DNA of 22,457 nucleotides from a bacterium (lineage in GTDB: Bacteria; Patescibacteriota; Minisyncoccia; Phycocordibacterales; UBA1550), in NCBI GenBank assembly GCA_021812665.1, contig JAKAMX010000007.1:1-22457 (forward strand), read 5' to 3'. The translations under genes were made by a program, and so were the position numbers. Below are positions 1-6,987 of the stretch, one piece after another (positions within the stretch are counted from its first letter, which is position 1; every line of letters starts with the position of its first letter). Under the pieces are notes generated by a model. The model saw only the letters and a list, made by a program, of their open reading frames with translations, was not told the DNA's origin and did not search any database.

Positions 1-700
1 GACCAGTAACAACGGTACCGCGACCTTCGATCGAGAATACGTCTTCTACTGGCATGAGGAACGCCTTTGCAACGTCACGCTCAGGAACTGGGATGTAGTT
101 GTCGAGTGCATCGGTGAGCTCAAGAATCTTCTTTGCCCACTGGTCATCGAGCGACTTTGCCTCAAGAGCCTTGAGCGCTGAACCGCGAATAACTGGTGCA
201 CCTGCGCCGTCAAACTTGTACTTGGTGAGGAGCTCACGAACTTCTTCCTCAACGAGGTCGATAAGTTCTGGGTCGTCAACCATGTCACACTTGTTCAAAA
301 ATACGATGATCTTTGGTACTCCAACCTGCTTTGCGAGAAGGATGTGCTCTCGTGTCTGTGGCATCACACCGTCCGTAGCTGCAACCACGAGTACTGCGCC
401 GTCCATCTGTGCGGCACCTGTAATCATGTTCTTGATGTAGTCAGCGTGACCTGGAGCGTCGATGTGCGCGTAGTGACGTGCGTCAGTAGCGTACTCGTTG
501 TGTGAAAGCGCAATGGTAATTCCGCGTGCTTTTTCTTCTGGGGCTGAGTCAATCTGGTCAACTGACTTCATTTTAACTGTCTTTCCTGCGAGGTTAAGCA
601 CATTCAAGATAGCCGCAGTAAGGGTGGTCTTGCCGTGGTCAACGTGGCCAATTGTACCTACGTTAACGTGAGGCTTTGAACGATCGAATGCATCTGCCAT
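1..700 (-). CDS. tuf: Elongation factor Tu, N-terminal part (cut by window edge)
   Basis: EF-Tu is the GTPase that brings aminoacyl-tRNA to the ribosome. The reverse strand from the ATG at 700-698 reads MADAFDRSKPHVNVGTIGHV, with the P-loop GHVDHGKT (residues 18-25), the G3 motif DAPGH (81-85, Ala where most EF-Tu have Cys) and the G4 motif NKCD (about 136-139). The reading frame runs off the left edge after about 233 of the roughly 395-400 residues usual for the family, so the C-terminal beta-barrel domains are outside the window. No strong Shine-Dalgarno precedes the start; a 54-nt stem-loop ends 12 nt upstream. Its promoter is at 835-863. It lies on the same strand as rpsL-rpsG-fusA but about 11.2 kb downstream of fusA. 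Confidence 0.97.
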   Translation of the reverse strand, partial: MADAFDRSKPHVNVGTIGHVDHGKTTLTAAILNVLNLAGKTVKMKSVDQIDSAPEEKARGITIALSHNEYATDARHYAHIDAPGHADYIKNMITGAAQMDGAVLVVAATDGVMPQTREHILLAKQVGVPKIIVFLNKCDMVDDPELIDLVEEEVRELLTKYKFDGAGAPVIRGSALKALEAKSLDDQWAKKILELTDALDNYIPVPERDVAKAFLMPVEDVFSIEGRGTVVTG

Positions 701-712
701 ATGTTTGTTGTA

Positions 713-766
713 CTTTGCAATGAAGGGTTCGCACACGAGAGTGCCTGCGAGCCTTTAATTGCAAAG
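713..766. other. Long stem-loop just upstream of tuf
   Basis: Arms 713-721 and 758-766 are a perfect 9-bp inverted repeat. Inside, 723-733 pairs with 746-756 (11 positions) and 734-736 with 741-743, leaving a 4-nt loop and a 2-nt bulge. Read as plus-strand RNA, the two imperfect positions become G-U wobbles and the loop is GAGA, a GNRA tetraloop. Read as minus-strand RNA (the tuf leader), they are A-C mismatches and the loop is UCUC. No U-tract follows on either strand, so it is not an ordinary terminator. It could be a regulatory structure in the tuf leader or part of an antisense RNA. Confidence 0.6.
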
Positions 767-834
767 AAAATTTATTAAATTCCGATAAAAATTGGTAAAG
801 TAAACAAAATACCGCACAAAGCGATACGGAAGCC

Positions 835-863
835 ATCTTACTAGAGGTGCCTCCAATAGTCAA
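835..863 (-). promoter_or_regulatory. Promoter of tuf
   Basis: On the minus strand there is TTGACT at 863-858, a 17-bp spacer, then TAAGAT at 840-835, a good sigma-70 type match. The predicted start near 828 gives a leader of about 128 nt containing the stem-loop at 713-766. Confidence 0.6.
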
Positions 864-923
864 GGGCCTGTGCCGACCCCCAAAGCAGCACACATTCCCC
901 CAGGAAGTAATGCTATTAGGAAT

Positions 924-951
924 TTGACAAAATAGAAATTCGATTTATACT
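924..951 (+). promoter_or_regulatory. Strong promoter of the glycosyltransferase operon, leaderless
   Basis: TTGACA (924-929), 16-bp spacer, TATACT (946-951). The ATG of the first gene begins at 960, only 8 nt after the -10 box, so the predicted transcript begins at or within a base or two of the start codon. No Shine-Dalgarno could lie in the mRNA. Confidence 0.75.
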
Positions 952-959
952 ATTAATAC

Positions 960-2309
960 ATGAAAATTGCTCTTGTTACGGCGCGGAGAGACCCTTTCAT
1001 CTCCCCCTATGACATGGATGGCGGTTGTGTCGTCCTAAGGAATTACATCAAAGAGCTCTACAAATTGGGTCACGAAGTAAGTGTATTCACCAGGCTAGAG
1101 AAGGAATCTGCGCTTAATGACAAGAAAACCAACGCAAAGGCGCGCATGCAGGCAAAGCATGGAATAGACCGAGTAGTCGCCAATGAGGGTGTGACTATTT
1201 ATCGGATCCCCTACACTCCCGCTTTTCACAGGAACGCAACCGAAGAAGGGCAATTTATCGAGGCGAAATCTTTCACCAAAAATCTCGAAAAACACCTCCG
1301 TTCAGAAAATTTTGATGTTATCCACTACTTTCATCTCATGTCGATCGGTGGATGGCTCCTCTATGACACAGAAATCCCGTTTTTGGATAAAACATTATTC
1401 TCACCTCTGCTTCTGACTAAAGGTCGGACATTTCAATTCCCCATAGAAAAGCGCATTGAACTCGAGGGCAAAATTTTCCATACCTGCAAATATATTGTTT
1501 CTCAATCAAAAGGAGAGCTTGCTGAAATAAAAAAATATTACAAAACAGATGGCCGTAAGCTGTTTAAAATACCACTCGGCATAGACAAAAATATATTTTC
1601 GCCAAAAACGACATTTAACTTCGCTAAACGAAACAGACTCGTCATTATTAACCCAAACTCAATACGCCCTCAGAAAAGACAGTCTGATCTCGTCGAGATT
1701 ACCAAAAAACTAAGAGATAACGGCATTCGCAGCCTGGTGCTATTTGTGGGGAACGAAAGCGACCCCCGGTATACCAAGGAAGTTCAAGATGAAATTGTGG
1801 CGAACCACCTAACATTTATTAAACTAAAAAAGTTCTCTGCAAAGAGTTTTGACAAGATAAAAGCAGATTTTGTTTTCTTAAAGGGCCAAAAGGAGGCGGA
1901 TCTCGCGCCAGTCATCCGTTATTCAGATATAGCCATATTCTCTTCGCGTGACGAAGGGTTTAGCCTTTCGATGATTAATTGCATGGCGTGCGGAACACTA
2001 CCTTTTTGCTACGATTTACACGCATATGATGATTATCTAATCCAGGGTGAAAACGCCATCGCCGTACCATTAAAGACTGGAGTTCCTGGAATTATTAAGG
2101 CGCTTTTGAAAATTGTTACGAACAAAAAACTATTGTTACGCTTGTCCAAGACAGCAATAAATGTTTCAAATAATTTTACTTGGTCAATTCTTATTGAAAA
2201 ACAGATCGCAATCTATCGGAACATCAAAAACAATAAATCACTCAAAAATATAAAGCATGCTGGTTTGAAAAACTGGGTCAATCTTAGCGATGGCAATGAA
2301 ATAACATGA
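960..2309 (+). CDS. GT-B fold glycosyltransferase (GT4-like)
   Basis: A 449-residue GT4-like glycosyltransferase, expected to move a sugar from a nucleotide-sugar donor to a glycan or lipid acceptor at the cytoplasmic face. The N-terminal Rossmann half starts MKIALVTARRDPF and has a Gly-rich loop (MDGGCVV, 19-25). The linker has PLGIDKNIFSP (205-215), and the donor-binding half has SDIAIFSSRDEGFSLSMINC (322-341). The usual E-x7-E motif is altered: E332 is present but the second Glu is Asn340, so the donor-site chemistry may differ or be weak. The start follows a consensus promoter by 8 nt. The stop overlaps the next start (ATGA at 2306-2309), which indicates translational coupling. Acceptor and sugar cannot be told from sequence. 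Confidence 0.85.
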   Translation: MKIALVTARRDPFISPYDMDGGCVVLRNYIKELYKLGHEVSVFTRLEKESALNDKKTNAKARMQAKHGIDRVVANEGVTIYRIPYTPAFHRNATEEGQFIEAKSFTKNLEKHLRSENFDVIHYFHLMSIGGWLLYDTEIPFLDKTLFSPLLLTKGRTFQFPIEKRIELEGKIFHTCKYIVSQSKGELAEIKKYYKTDGRKLFKIPLGIDKNIFSPKTTFNFAKRNRLVIINPNSIRPQKRQSDLVEITKKLRDNGIRSLVLFVGNESDPRYTKEVQDEIVANHLTFIKLKKFSAKSFDKIKADFVFLKGQKEADLAPVIRYSDIAIFSSRDEGFSLSMINCMACGTLPFCYDLHAYDDYLIQGENAIAVPLKTGVPGIIKALLKIVTNKKLLLRLSKTAINVSNNFTWSILIEKQIAIYRNIKNNKSLKNIKHAGLKNWVNLSDGNEIT

Positions 2310-3163
2310 CCCCACAGTTACTCGAAACAAATAATACACATATTATTTTTCGCAAGAGTCTTGTCTACAAAAGATTCACATCGGGGAACTTCGATGCACG
2401 AACGATTAAGGATTTTGTGTTACTCGATAAAAAACTTAACGAAGAACCACTGATTGTACGCACCGAAAAAATAGCAAACTCCCCTTTCAAGAGTTTTCAG
2501 ACAGCTAAGGGAAGCGCGCGGATCTTAGTGCAGAAGCGTCTGCCTGAAAGAAGCAAATTATCTGCTATCATTACCAAAACAAAAAAACCTGATCATTATC
2601 TATCATTGCTTGCAAATGATCTTTCATCGTTTCATTCGAACTCAAAAAAAATAGCTGCCCCCTCCAACTATATCTCTGTTCTATTTAGTAACGATATCGA
2701 AATCGTTGTCAGGGGTTCTTCATCTGATCCAGTCCTGTCAGCGATCACAACGAAGCTTCAAAATGCAGTGATAGCGAAAAAACACATCCTCGAGACACGG
2801 GAAATTCGAGAACTTCATGGTGATGTTTCCCTCGAGAATATATTTTATGTAAAAAATAAGCTTGCCTATACCGATTTTGGCCACCGGGTAAAGTATAGGA
2901 CCGATGATATCTCTAAAGATGTCGCAAATATTTATTTAGAATTAAAAGCATATTGCGGTAGCAATCTCGCAAAAAACTTTTTAAAAAAATATATTGAATT
3001 ATCCGGAGATACAAAGCTCTCAGTTCTCGTGCCTCTTTATACACTGAGAATCCTGCTAGTTAAGGTGGCCGTGTATCAAGGCCACTACGACAAGGAACAC
3101 AAAAACTCTATAAAACTCGCAAAAAATATAAAGCTGCTTAAAGATTTGAGTAAAAATATATGA
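2306..3163 (+). CDS. APH/choline-kinase-like phosphotransferase
   Basis: 285 residues. The C-terminal half carries the signature of the aminoglycoside phosphotransferase/choline kinase branch of the protein-kinase-like fold: LHGDVSLENIF with catalytic D173 and N178 (170-180), then YTDFGH with the metal-binding D190 (188-193), followed by DDISKDVANIY (200-210), which resembles the conserved Asp segment of APH enzymes. The N-terminal half is poorly conserved; K77 or another lysine may bind ATP, but I cannot assign it. It overlaps both neighbouring glycosyltransferases by 4 nt, so the three proteins should be made together. I infer phosphorylation of a sugar, lipid or glycan intermediate in the same pathway rather than drug resistance. 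The substrate is unknown. Confidence 0.7.
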   Translation: MTPQLLETNNTHIIFRKSLVYKRFTSGNFDARTIKDFVLLDKKLNEEPLIVRTEKIANSPFKSFQTAKGSARILVQKRLPERSKLSAIITKTKKPDHYLSLLANDLSSFHSNSKKIAAPSNYISVLFSNDIEIVVRGSSSDPVLSAITTKLQNAVIAKKHILETREIRELHGDVSLENIFYVKNKLAYTDFGHRVKYRTDDISKDVANIYLELKAYCGSNLAKNFLKKYIELSGDTKLSVLVPLYTLRILLVKVAVYQGHYDKEHKNSIKLAKNIKLLKDLSKNI

Positions 3164-4233
3164 AAATTCTCCATATCTCTTCTTTCTCAACAACCACACC
3201 TCCTGTGCAGTATGGCGGCACGGAGCGTCTTGTGCACTATTTAGCTAATGAACTTTCTTTACTCGGTGTCGAGTCGCATCTTGTTCGCCGTTCAGGTTCT
3301 CGGGGCGGACAGTATACGAGTACAAATGTTGCGCCCAAAATGCTTGTTGCAAAAGTAAAAATGCTCATTGCCAAAATGAAGCCGGACATTATTCATCTGC
3401 ATTCAAAGAACCAGGAGCTGATAGACTTTCTATCTACACAAAAAATACCTGTTGTTATTACTCTCTACAACAACATTCGAAGCACAAGTAGCTGGACAGA
3501 CCTGCTCAAAAACCCGCCAAGCAATTTTACTTTCACTGCGATAAGCAAAAACCTCAAAGCGAGAGCATCACAATATGCAGGAAAGCAAAAAGAAAGACAA
3601 GTGAAGGTCGTTCATATCCCCCCTTGCTATGATCTTGAAGCATATCGTGTTGCTGCTCGAAAAAATTCAATTCATTCTGCAGCAAGAACTTATTTTGTTT
3701 ACCTGGGAACAATCGCTCGATATAAGTCGGTAGCAGATATTGCAAAATCGTTTGTGGGGTTAAAAGAAAATCTTGTCATTGTTGGTCCCTGCAATAACCC
3801 CGCAGAACAAGCTTATTTTGATGAGGTTATTTCATACACAAAGCATAAAAATATAACCTATCTCGGTGAACCCAAAAACGATAAAGAAAAAATTGCCATT
3901 TTGCAGCGCGCAAAGGGTCTCATTATTGCTACTGGCCTAGATAAAAAGGAACAAGATTGCCACGAAGCTTTTGGACTAGTGATGCTCGAGGCAAACGCCG
4001 CAGGGACTCCCGTCATCGGATACAAAAAGGGGAATATACCTGACTATATATGCAAGAATAAAAATGGAATAGTTTTTTCAGATGTGGCACAACTAAAAAG
4101 TGCCATTAGGGATATACAGAAAAAGGATTGGTCGCGCGAGTGCATTCGCTACGCTGAAAATTTTGACTCAAAAGTTATTGCAAAACAATACGCAAATCTT
4201 TATCGAAAAATTATTTCGGATACGAGGTCTTAA
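3160..4233 (+). CDS. GT4-family glycosyltransferase
   Basis: 357 residues with a complete GT-B layout. The N-terminal acceptor half has VQYGGTERLVHYLANEL (16-32) and DIIHLHSKNQE (76-86); the linker has TAISKNL (126-132). The donor half has FVYLGTIARYKSVADI (179-194), NITYLGEPKNDKEK (231-244) and HEAFGLVMLEANAAGTPVIG (268-287). The E-x7-E motif is intact (E269, E277). It is the third gene of the operon, coupled by an ATGA overlap at 3160-3163. Its last 23 bases overlap the 3' end of the convergent NUDIX-glycosyltransferase gene, with no clear terminator between them. Donor and acceptor are not predictable; a role in surface polysaccharide or glycolipid is inferred from the neighbours. Confidence 0.9.
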   Translation: MKILHISSFSTTTPPVQYGGTERLVHYLANELSLLGVESHLVRRSGSRGGQYTSTNVAPKMLVAKVKMLIAKMKPDIIHLHSKNQELIDFLSTQKIPVVITLYNNIRSTSSWTDLLKNPPSNFTFTAISKNLKARASQYAGKQKERQVKVVHIPPCYDLEAYRVAARKNSIHSAARTYFVYLGTIARYKSVADIAKSFVGLKENLVIVGPCNNPAEQAYFDEVISYTKHKNITYLGEPKNDKEKIAILQRAKGLIIATGLDKKEQDCHEAFGLVMLEANAAGTPVIGYKKGNIPDYICKNKNGIVFSDVAQLKSAIRDIQKKDWSRECIRYAENFDSKVIAKQYANLYRKIISDTRS

Positions 4234-5614
4234 ACACACGGTGAAAATCGAATTTTAGAATACTCTGTCTAACCTTGTCAGAATCTAACTGTTTTGGACT
4301 GTCTGTGTATTGAATCACATTGTCTTTATTGCAAAATGAAAGGTGTCCACCGGACTCAAGTTGGGTTATCACCGTACAACCACACGCCATTGCCTCTAGC
4401 GGTGCTAGGCCCCAAGGCTCAATCCATTTTTTATCATCCACTCCAGGCAAAAAGATAAAGTATTTATACTTGTTCAGCAGGTCGACTTTTTGGTCATCGC
4501 TTGAAGTTTCTCCGAGATGACGAGCTTTTTTATAACCCTTTAGTTTCTCAAGAAAAAGTTTTTCGTAGGCGCGCTCACTTTCCCTAAAGAGCAACGGCCC
4601 ATAGAAATCAATCGCGAGGTCGTGCTTGATTGCATACTCAAGACAAGAAAGCGGTGACTTGTGCTGTCCAATGCCGCTGATATACAGAATATCCTCCGTT
4701 CGTTCTTCTTTTCTGTCCACAAAGAAATTCGTATCAACTCCGTTGTTGACTATGTCAAAATTTATTCCTGTCGCTTCCCTAAATTCTTTCTGTTGATCGT
4801 CCGACAAAACATAGCTCGTTATGTTTTTGAGTGTAGGAAGGTATGAGAACTTTGGAGAATAATTATTTTCCAAAATTAAGAAAACCTGTGGATCGATTTT
4901 GTCCAAAAGTTTAATGAGTTGCTCCTCATATCGATAACAAATAACAAAGCGATATTTCTTGAAATCAATATTTTGTATTTCATCAAAAGAAAAGTCGTGA
5001 AACTTTGAACCCTTTTTTGAAACGATATCGACTTTATACCCCTCAGCAATATAGGTAAGGTACGCCATCGTAGCCACTCGTTCTATCCCGCCATACCCAA
5101 CAGGCGGCACTTCGTACATGTCGGGCGCAATGATCAATATGTTTTTGTTGACTTCCTTGTATGTGTTAACCAGAAAAACTGGTTGCTCTTTATTCTTCAA
5201 ATAAGAAATCAATGCGTCTTTTGTCTCGTTTGGCTTTAGGTTTAGCTCGCTAATCTTATCAAGGTCAACCCATTGGCCTTCGTACTGATCATCTACAGTC
5301 ATTCTTTCTTTTTCCGGTCCCCCAAGCTCGATCTCTCCTGAAATATAGTCACACTCAAAAACAAAATTTAGGCGACTTGGTGAATCAACGATATAGATAA
5401 GTCGCTTTGTTGATGCTTCGATATTAAATTCTTCCTTGATCTCGCGAACACACGCATCCTCAATTTTCTCGCCTTCTTCTACTGCACCGCCGGGAAGATT
5501 GTAGAATTCTTCGCCATGGTAAATTTGCTTCATCAAAAGAATTTTCCCCTCGTTTAGCACAACCCCGGTTGCCCTAAAACCTCTCGGCTTATTTTTCAAA
5601 ATTGTGTATTTCAT
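4211..5614 (-). CDS. NUDIX hydrolase fused to a GT4 glycosyltransferase
   Basis: 467 residues, two domains. Residues 8-145 are a NUDIX hydrolase with a nearly full NUDIX box (43-65, GAVEEGE then REIKEEFNI; the usual final Gly is Asn), expected to split a nucleoside diphosphate linked to another group. Residues about 157-460 are a GT-B glycosyltransferase: NILIIAPDMYEVPPVGYGGI (158-177), VNNGVDTNFF (289-298), LYISGIGQHKSP (310-321) and EPWGLAPLEAMACG (399-412) with an intact E-x7-E (E399, E407). The start has AGGA 9 nt upstream, one of the few Shine-Dalgarno-like sites here, and lies 4 nt after the stop of the upstream gene. The fusion may tune nucleotide-sugar supply or by-product removal; that is inference. 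The NUDIX-GT architecture looks uncommon to me. Confidence 0.88.
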   Translation of the reverse strand: MKYTILKNKPRGFRATGVVLNEGKILLMKQIYHGEEFYNLPGGAVEEGEKIEDACVREIKEEFNIEASTKRLIYIVDSPSRLNFVFECDYISGEIELGGPEKERMTVDDQYEGQWVDLDKISELNLKPNETKDALISYLKNKEQPVFLVNTYKEVNKNILIIAPDMYEVPPVGYGGIERVATMAYLTYIAEGYKVDIVSKKGSKFHDFSFDEIQNIDFKKYRFVICYRYEEQLIKLLDKIDPQVFLILENNYSPKFSYLPTLKNITSYVLSDDQQKEFREATGINFDIVNNGVDTNFFVDRKEERTEDILYISGIGQHKSPLSCLEYAIKHDLAIDFYGPLLFRESERAYEKLFLEKLKGYKKARHLGETSSDDQKVDLLNKYKYFIFLPGVDDKKWIEPWGLAPLEAMACGCTVITQLESGGHLSFCNKDNVIQYTDSPKQLDSDKVRQSILKFDFHRVFKTSYPK

Positions 5615-5618
5615 TTTG

Positions 5619-6344
5619 TTATTTTCCTATTCTGTCATCGTAGATAGACCTGTGCAACTTGAGCTCATCAAGCGTCTCGGGAGTATGCACAAAATTGCAT
5701 CGCACATTTTTTTTCTCAAAAGGTATGGTCATTTTAGCCAGATGTCTGAAAACTCTTTTTAGAAATGCGAGTTTTTTCAACATCTCTGGGGTAAAAATTC
5801 TGACCTGATTTTCGACTTCGATAACTTTGAACGAGCCAGTGTTGTTGTATATAACTCCGAGGCTAAAGTCTATTTCCTTTTGCGTCAGTTTTTCTGGATT
5901 TGCAAAGAACGGTGCAAGATCAGGATACAGTGTTTGCATAAATTCAATATCATCTGACGCAATATTCAAACTATTATTTACTTTTCCGATTTCTACCCCA
6001 AAAGAATTGATGTAGTTGAGGAAGGCTCCTCCAAGAATGTTGCACTCATTGATAACCGCGAGCTTTTCAGCTTCAGGAAGCAAAACATTTTTTATTTTCT
6101 TCAGACTGATTTCGGGGGCAAATTTTTGATCAATTGTTGAAATATTGCTGGGGAGGTCTACTCTGAACGAGTTAAGCTGCTCGAGTAGTTTATTTACTGA
6201 TTCAGGTGTTGGATGGAACAATTCCCTTCCGACTAGATAAATATCGCTCTCTCGTGTTTCATTTGTCGAAGGTTTCAGAACAACAATAGGATCCTCCTTC
6301 TCGCTCATATGACTCACGCCCTCATGTTTGCTAATTCGATCCAT
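5619..6344 (-). CDS. Unknown protein, upstream partner of the NUDIX-glycosyltransferase
   Basis: I do not recognise this 241-residue protein. It has no signal peptide or membrane segment and is rich in Lys, Glu, Asn and Ile, consistent with a cytoplasmic protein. Notable stretches are ESVNKLLEQLNSFRVDLP, NECNILGGAFLNYINSFGVE and LKKLAFLKRVFRHLAKM. The frame is open up to 6419, but the upstream part runs through the terminator palindrome at 6404-6443. I chose the ATG at 6344 because an extended -10 box (TGGTATACT, 6359-6351) ends 6 nt before it, predicting a leaderless message. ATG 6308 (MSEKEDP), preceded by GAGGG, is the alternative. The gene ends 4 nt before the NUDIX-glycosyltransferase, so the two are almost certainly cotranscribed and probably share a pathway. 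Confidence 0.75.
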   Translation of the reverse strand: MDRISKHEGVSHMSEKEDPIVVLKPSTNETRESDIYLVGRELFHPTPESVNKLLEQLNSFRVDLPSNISTIDQKFAPEISLKKIKNVLLPEAEKLAVINECNILGGAFLNYINSFGVEIGKVNNSLNIASDDIEFMQTLYPDLAPFFANPEKLTQKEIDFSLGVIYNNTGSFKVIEVENQVRIFTPEMLKKLAFLKRVFRHLAKMTIPFEKKNVRCNFVHTPETLDELKLHRSIYDDRIGK

Positions 6345-6350
6345 AATTAG

Positions 6351-6359
6351 AGTATACCA
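6351..6359 (-). promoter_or_regulatory. Extended -10 promoter, leaderless start
   Basis: Minus strand TGG-TATACT (6359-6351) with no good -35. Only 6 nt separate the -10 box from the ATG at 6344, so transcription should begin on the start codon. Confidence 0.55.
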
Positions 6360-6403
6360 CAGGTAAATAGTGTTGATTCTGGTCCTTATCAAGACTCGCG
6401 CTC

Positions 6404-6443
6404 CATACCCAAAAACCACCCTATTGGGTGGTTTTTGGGTATG
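6404..6443. terminator. Bidirectional terminator, 18-bp perfect inverted repeat
   Basis: Arms 6404-6421 and 6426-6443 are perfect complements with loop TATT. The core AAAAACCACCC/GGGTGGTTTTT gives a GC stem flanked by A- and U-tracts in both directions. It lies 18 bp after the stop of the minus-strand gene ending at 6461. Confidence 0.85.
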
Positions 6444-6460
6444 CGCGATACAACTATTTT

Positions 6461-6985
6461 CTATTTAGTCGGTGCTGGTTCGACTACGCCGACAACCTGC
6501 ACGCTGTTTACTGTGAATTTTTCTGTCTTCTGTATATTTTCAGACGAAACGACTGTGATTGTGTCCCCTACCTTTATGTCAGACACTGTTATGTTTTTCT
6601 GATAAAACAAGGACGGTGGCGCTTGTACGCTTGTTCCCTTTTTGCTTGCAACAAGCTCAGTCTGAAGCGTTTTTACATCCTTTAGAGTTCGCATGGTAAT
6701 GCTTGCATCGTTTGCCACTGTTACTTGTCGGATAGCGGGATAATCAAGAGCTATTGGATCTTGAGAGATAAGGATTTTCTCAAGAACTATGGTATTTCCA
6801 CTGATCGCTTTAACAATACCTGTTATCACATTTGGATTTAGCTGCGGAGGCAAGATCCTATTTATCGCGGCAACCTTATCAGCATACGCAGCCACCGCCG
6901 CCTTGTTTCCTCTTGAATAGCCAAACATATAGCCAAACAAAGCACATAGAATAAGTGCAGCAGTGATAGTAGTGTTTTTAATCAT
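6461..6985 (-). CDS. Membrane-anchored protein with DUF5666-like domain (module 1, gene 2)
   Basis: 174 residues. One N-terminal hydrophobic segment (about 4-24) ends in a GYMFGYSRGNK glycine-zipper-like motif. An extracytoplasmic part follows with an OB-like pattern: NVITGIVKAISGNTIVLEK (53-71), QVTVANDASITM, then ITVSDIKVGDTITVVSSENI. This alternation of G-x-V, TIVLE and SDIKVGD resembles DUF5666-type domains; the match is by eye. It starts 2 nt after the stop of the fibre-like gene (TAG-TT-ATG), so translation is probably coupled. A paralogue of identical length follows the second fibre-like gene (10419-9895), so the two genes behave as a fixed pair. A role in anchoring, chaperoning or exporting the fibre protein is inference. 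Confidence 0.8.
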   Translation of the reverse strand: MIKNTTITAALILCALFGYMFGYSRGNKAAVAAYADKVAAINRILPPQLNPNVITGIVKAISGNTIVLEKILISQDPIALDYPAIRQVTVANDASITMRTLKDVKTLQTELVASKKGTSVQAPPSLFYQKNITVSDIKVGDTITVVSSENIQKTEKFTVNSVQVVGVVEPAPTK

Positions 6986-6987
6986 AA

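Noticed and set aside
99..440. A 113-codon plus-strand frame inside tuf
   Set aside because: Shadow of the strongly conserved EF-Tu frame on minus.
2306..3163. Aminoglycoside resistance gene
   Set aside because: The kinase motifs fit the APH fold, but the coupling to two glycosyltransferases and the poor N-terminal match favour a biosynthetic role.
6345..6419. N-terminal extension of the unknown gene to ATG 6419
   Set aside because: It crosses the terminator palindrome and lies upstream of the extended -10 box. A plus-strand frame at 6428 begins with the same residues only because the DNA is palindromic.
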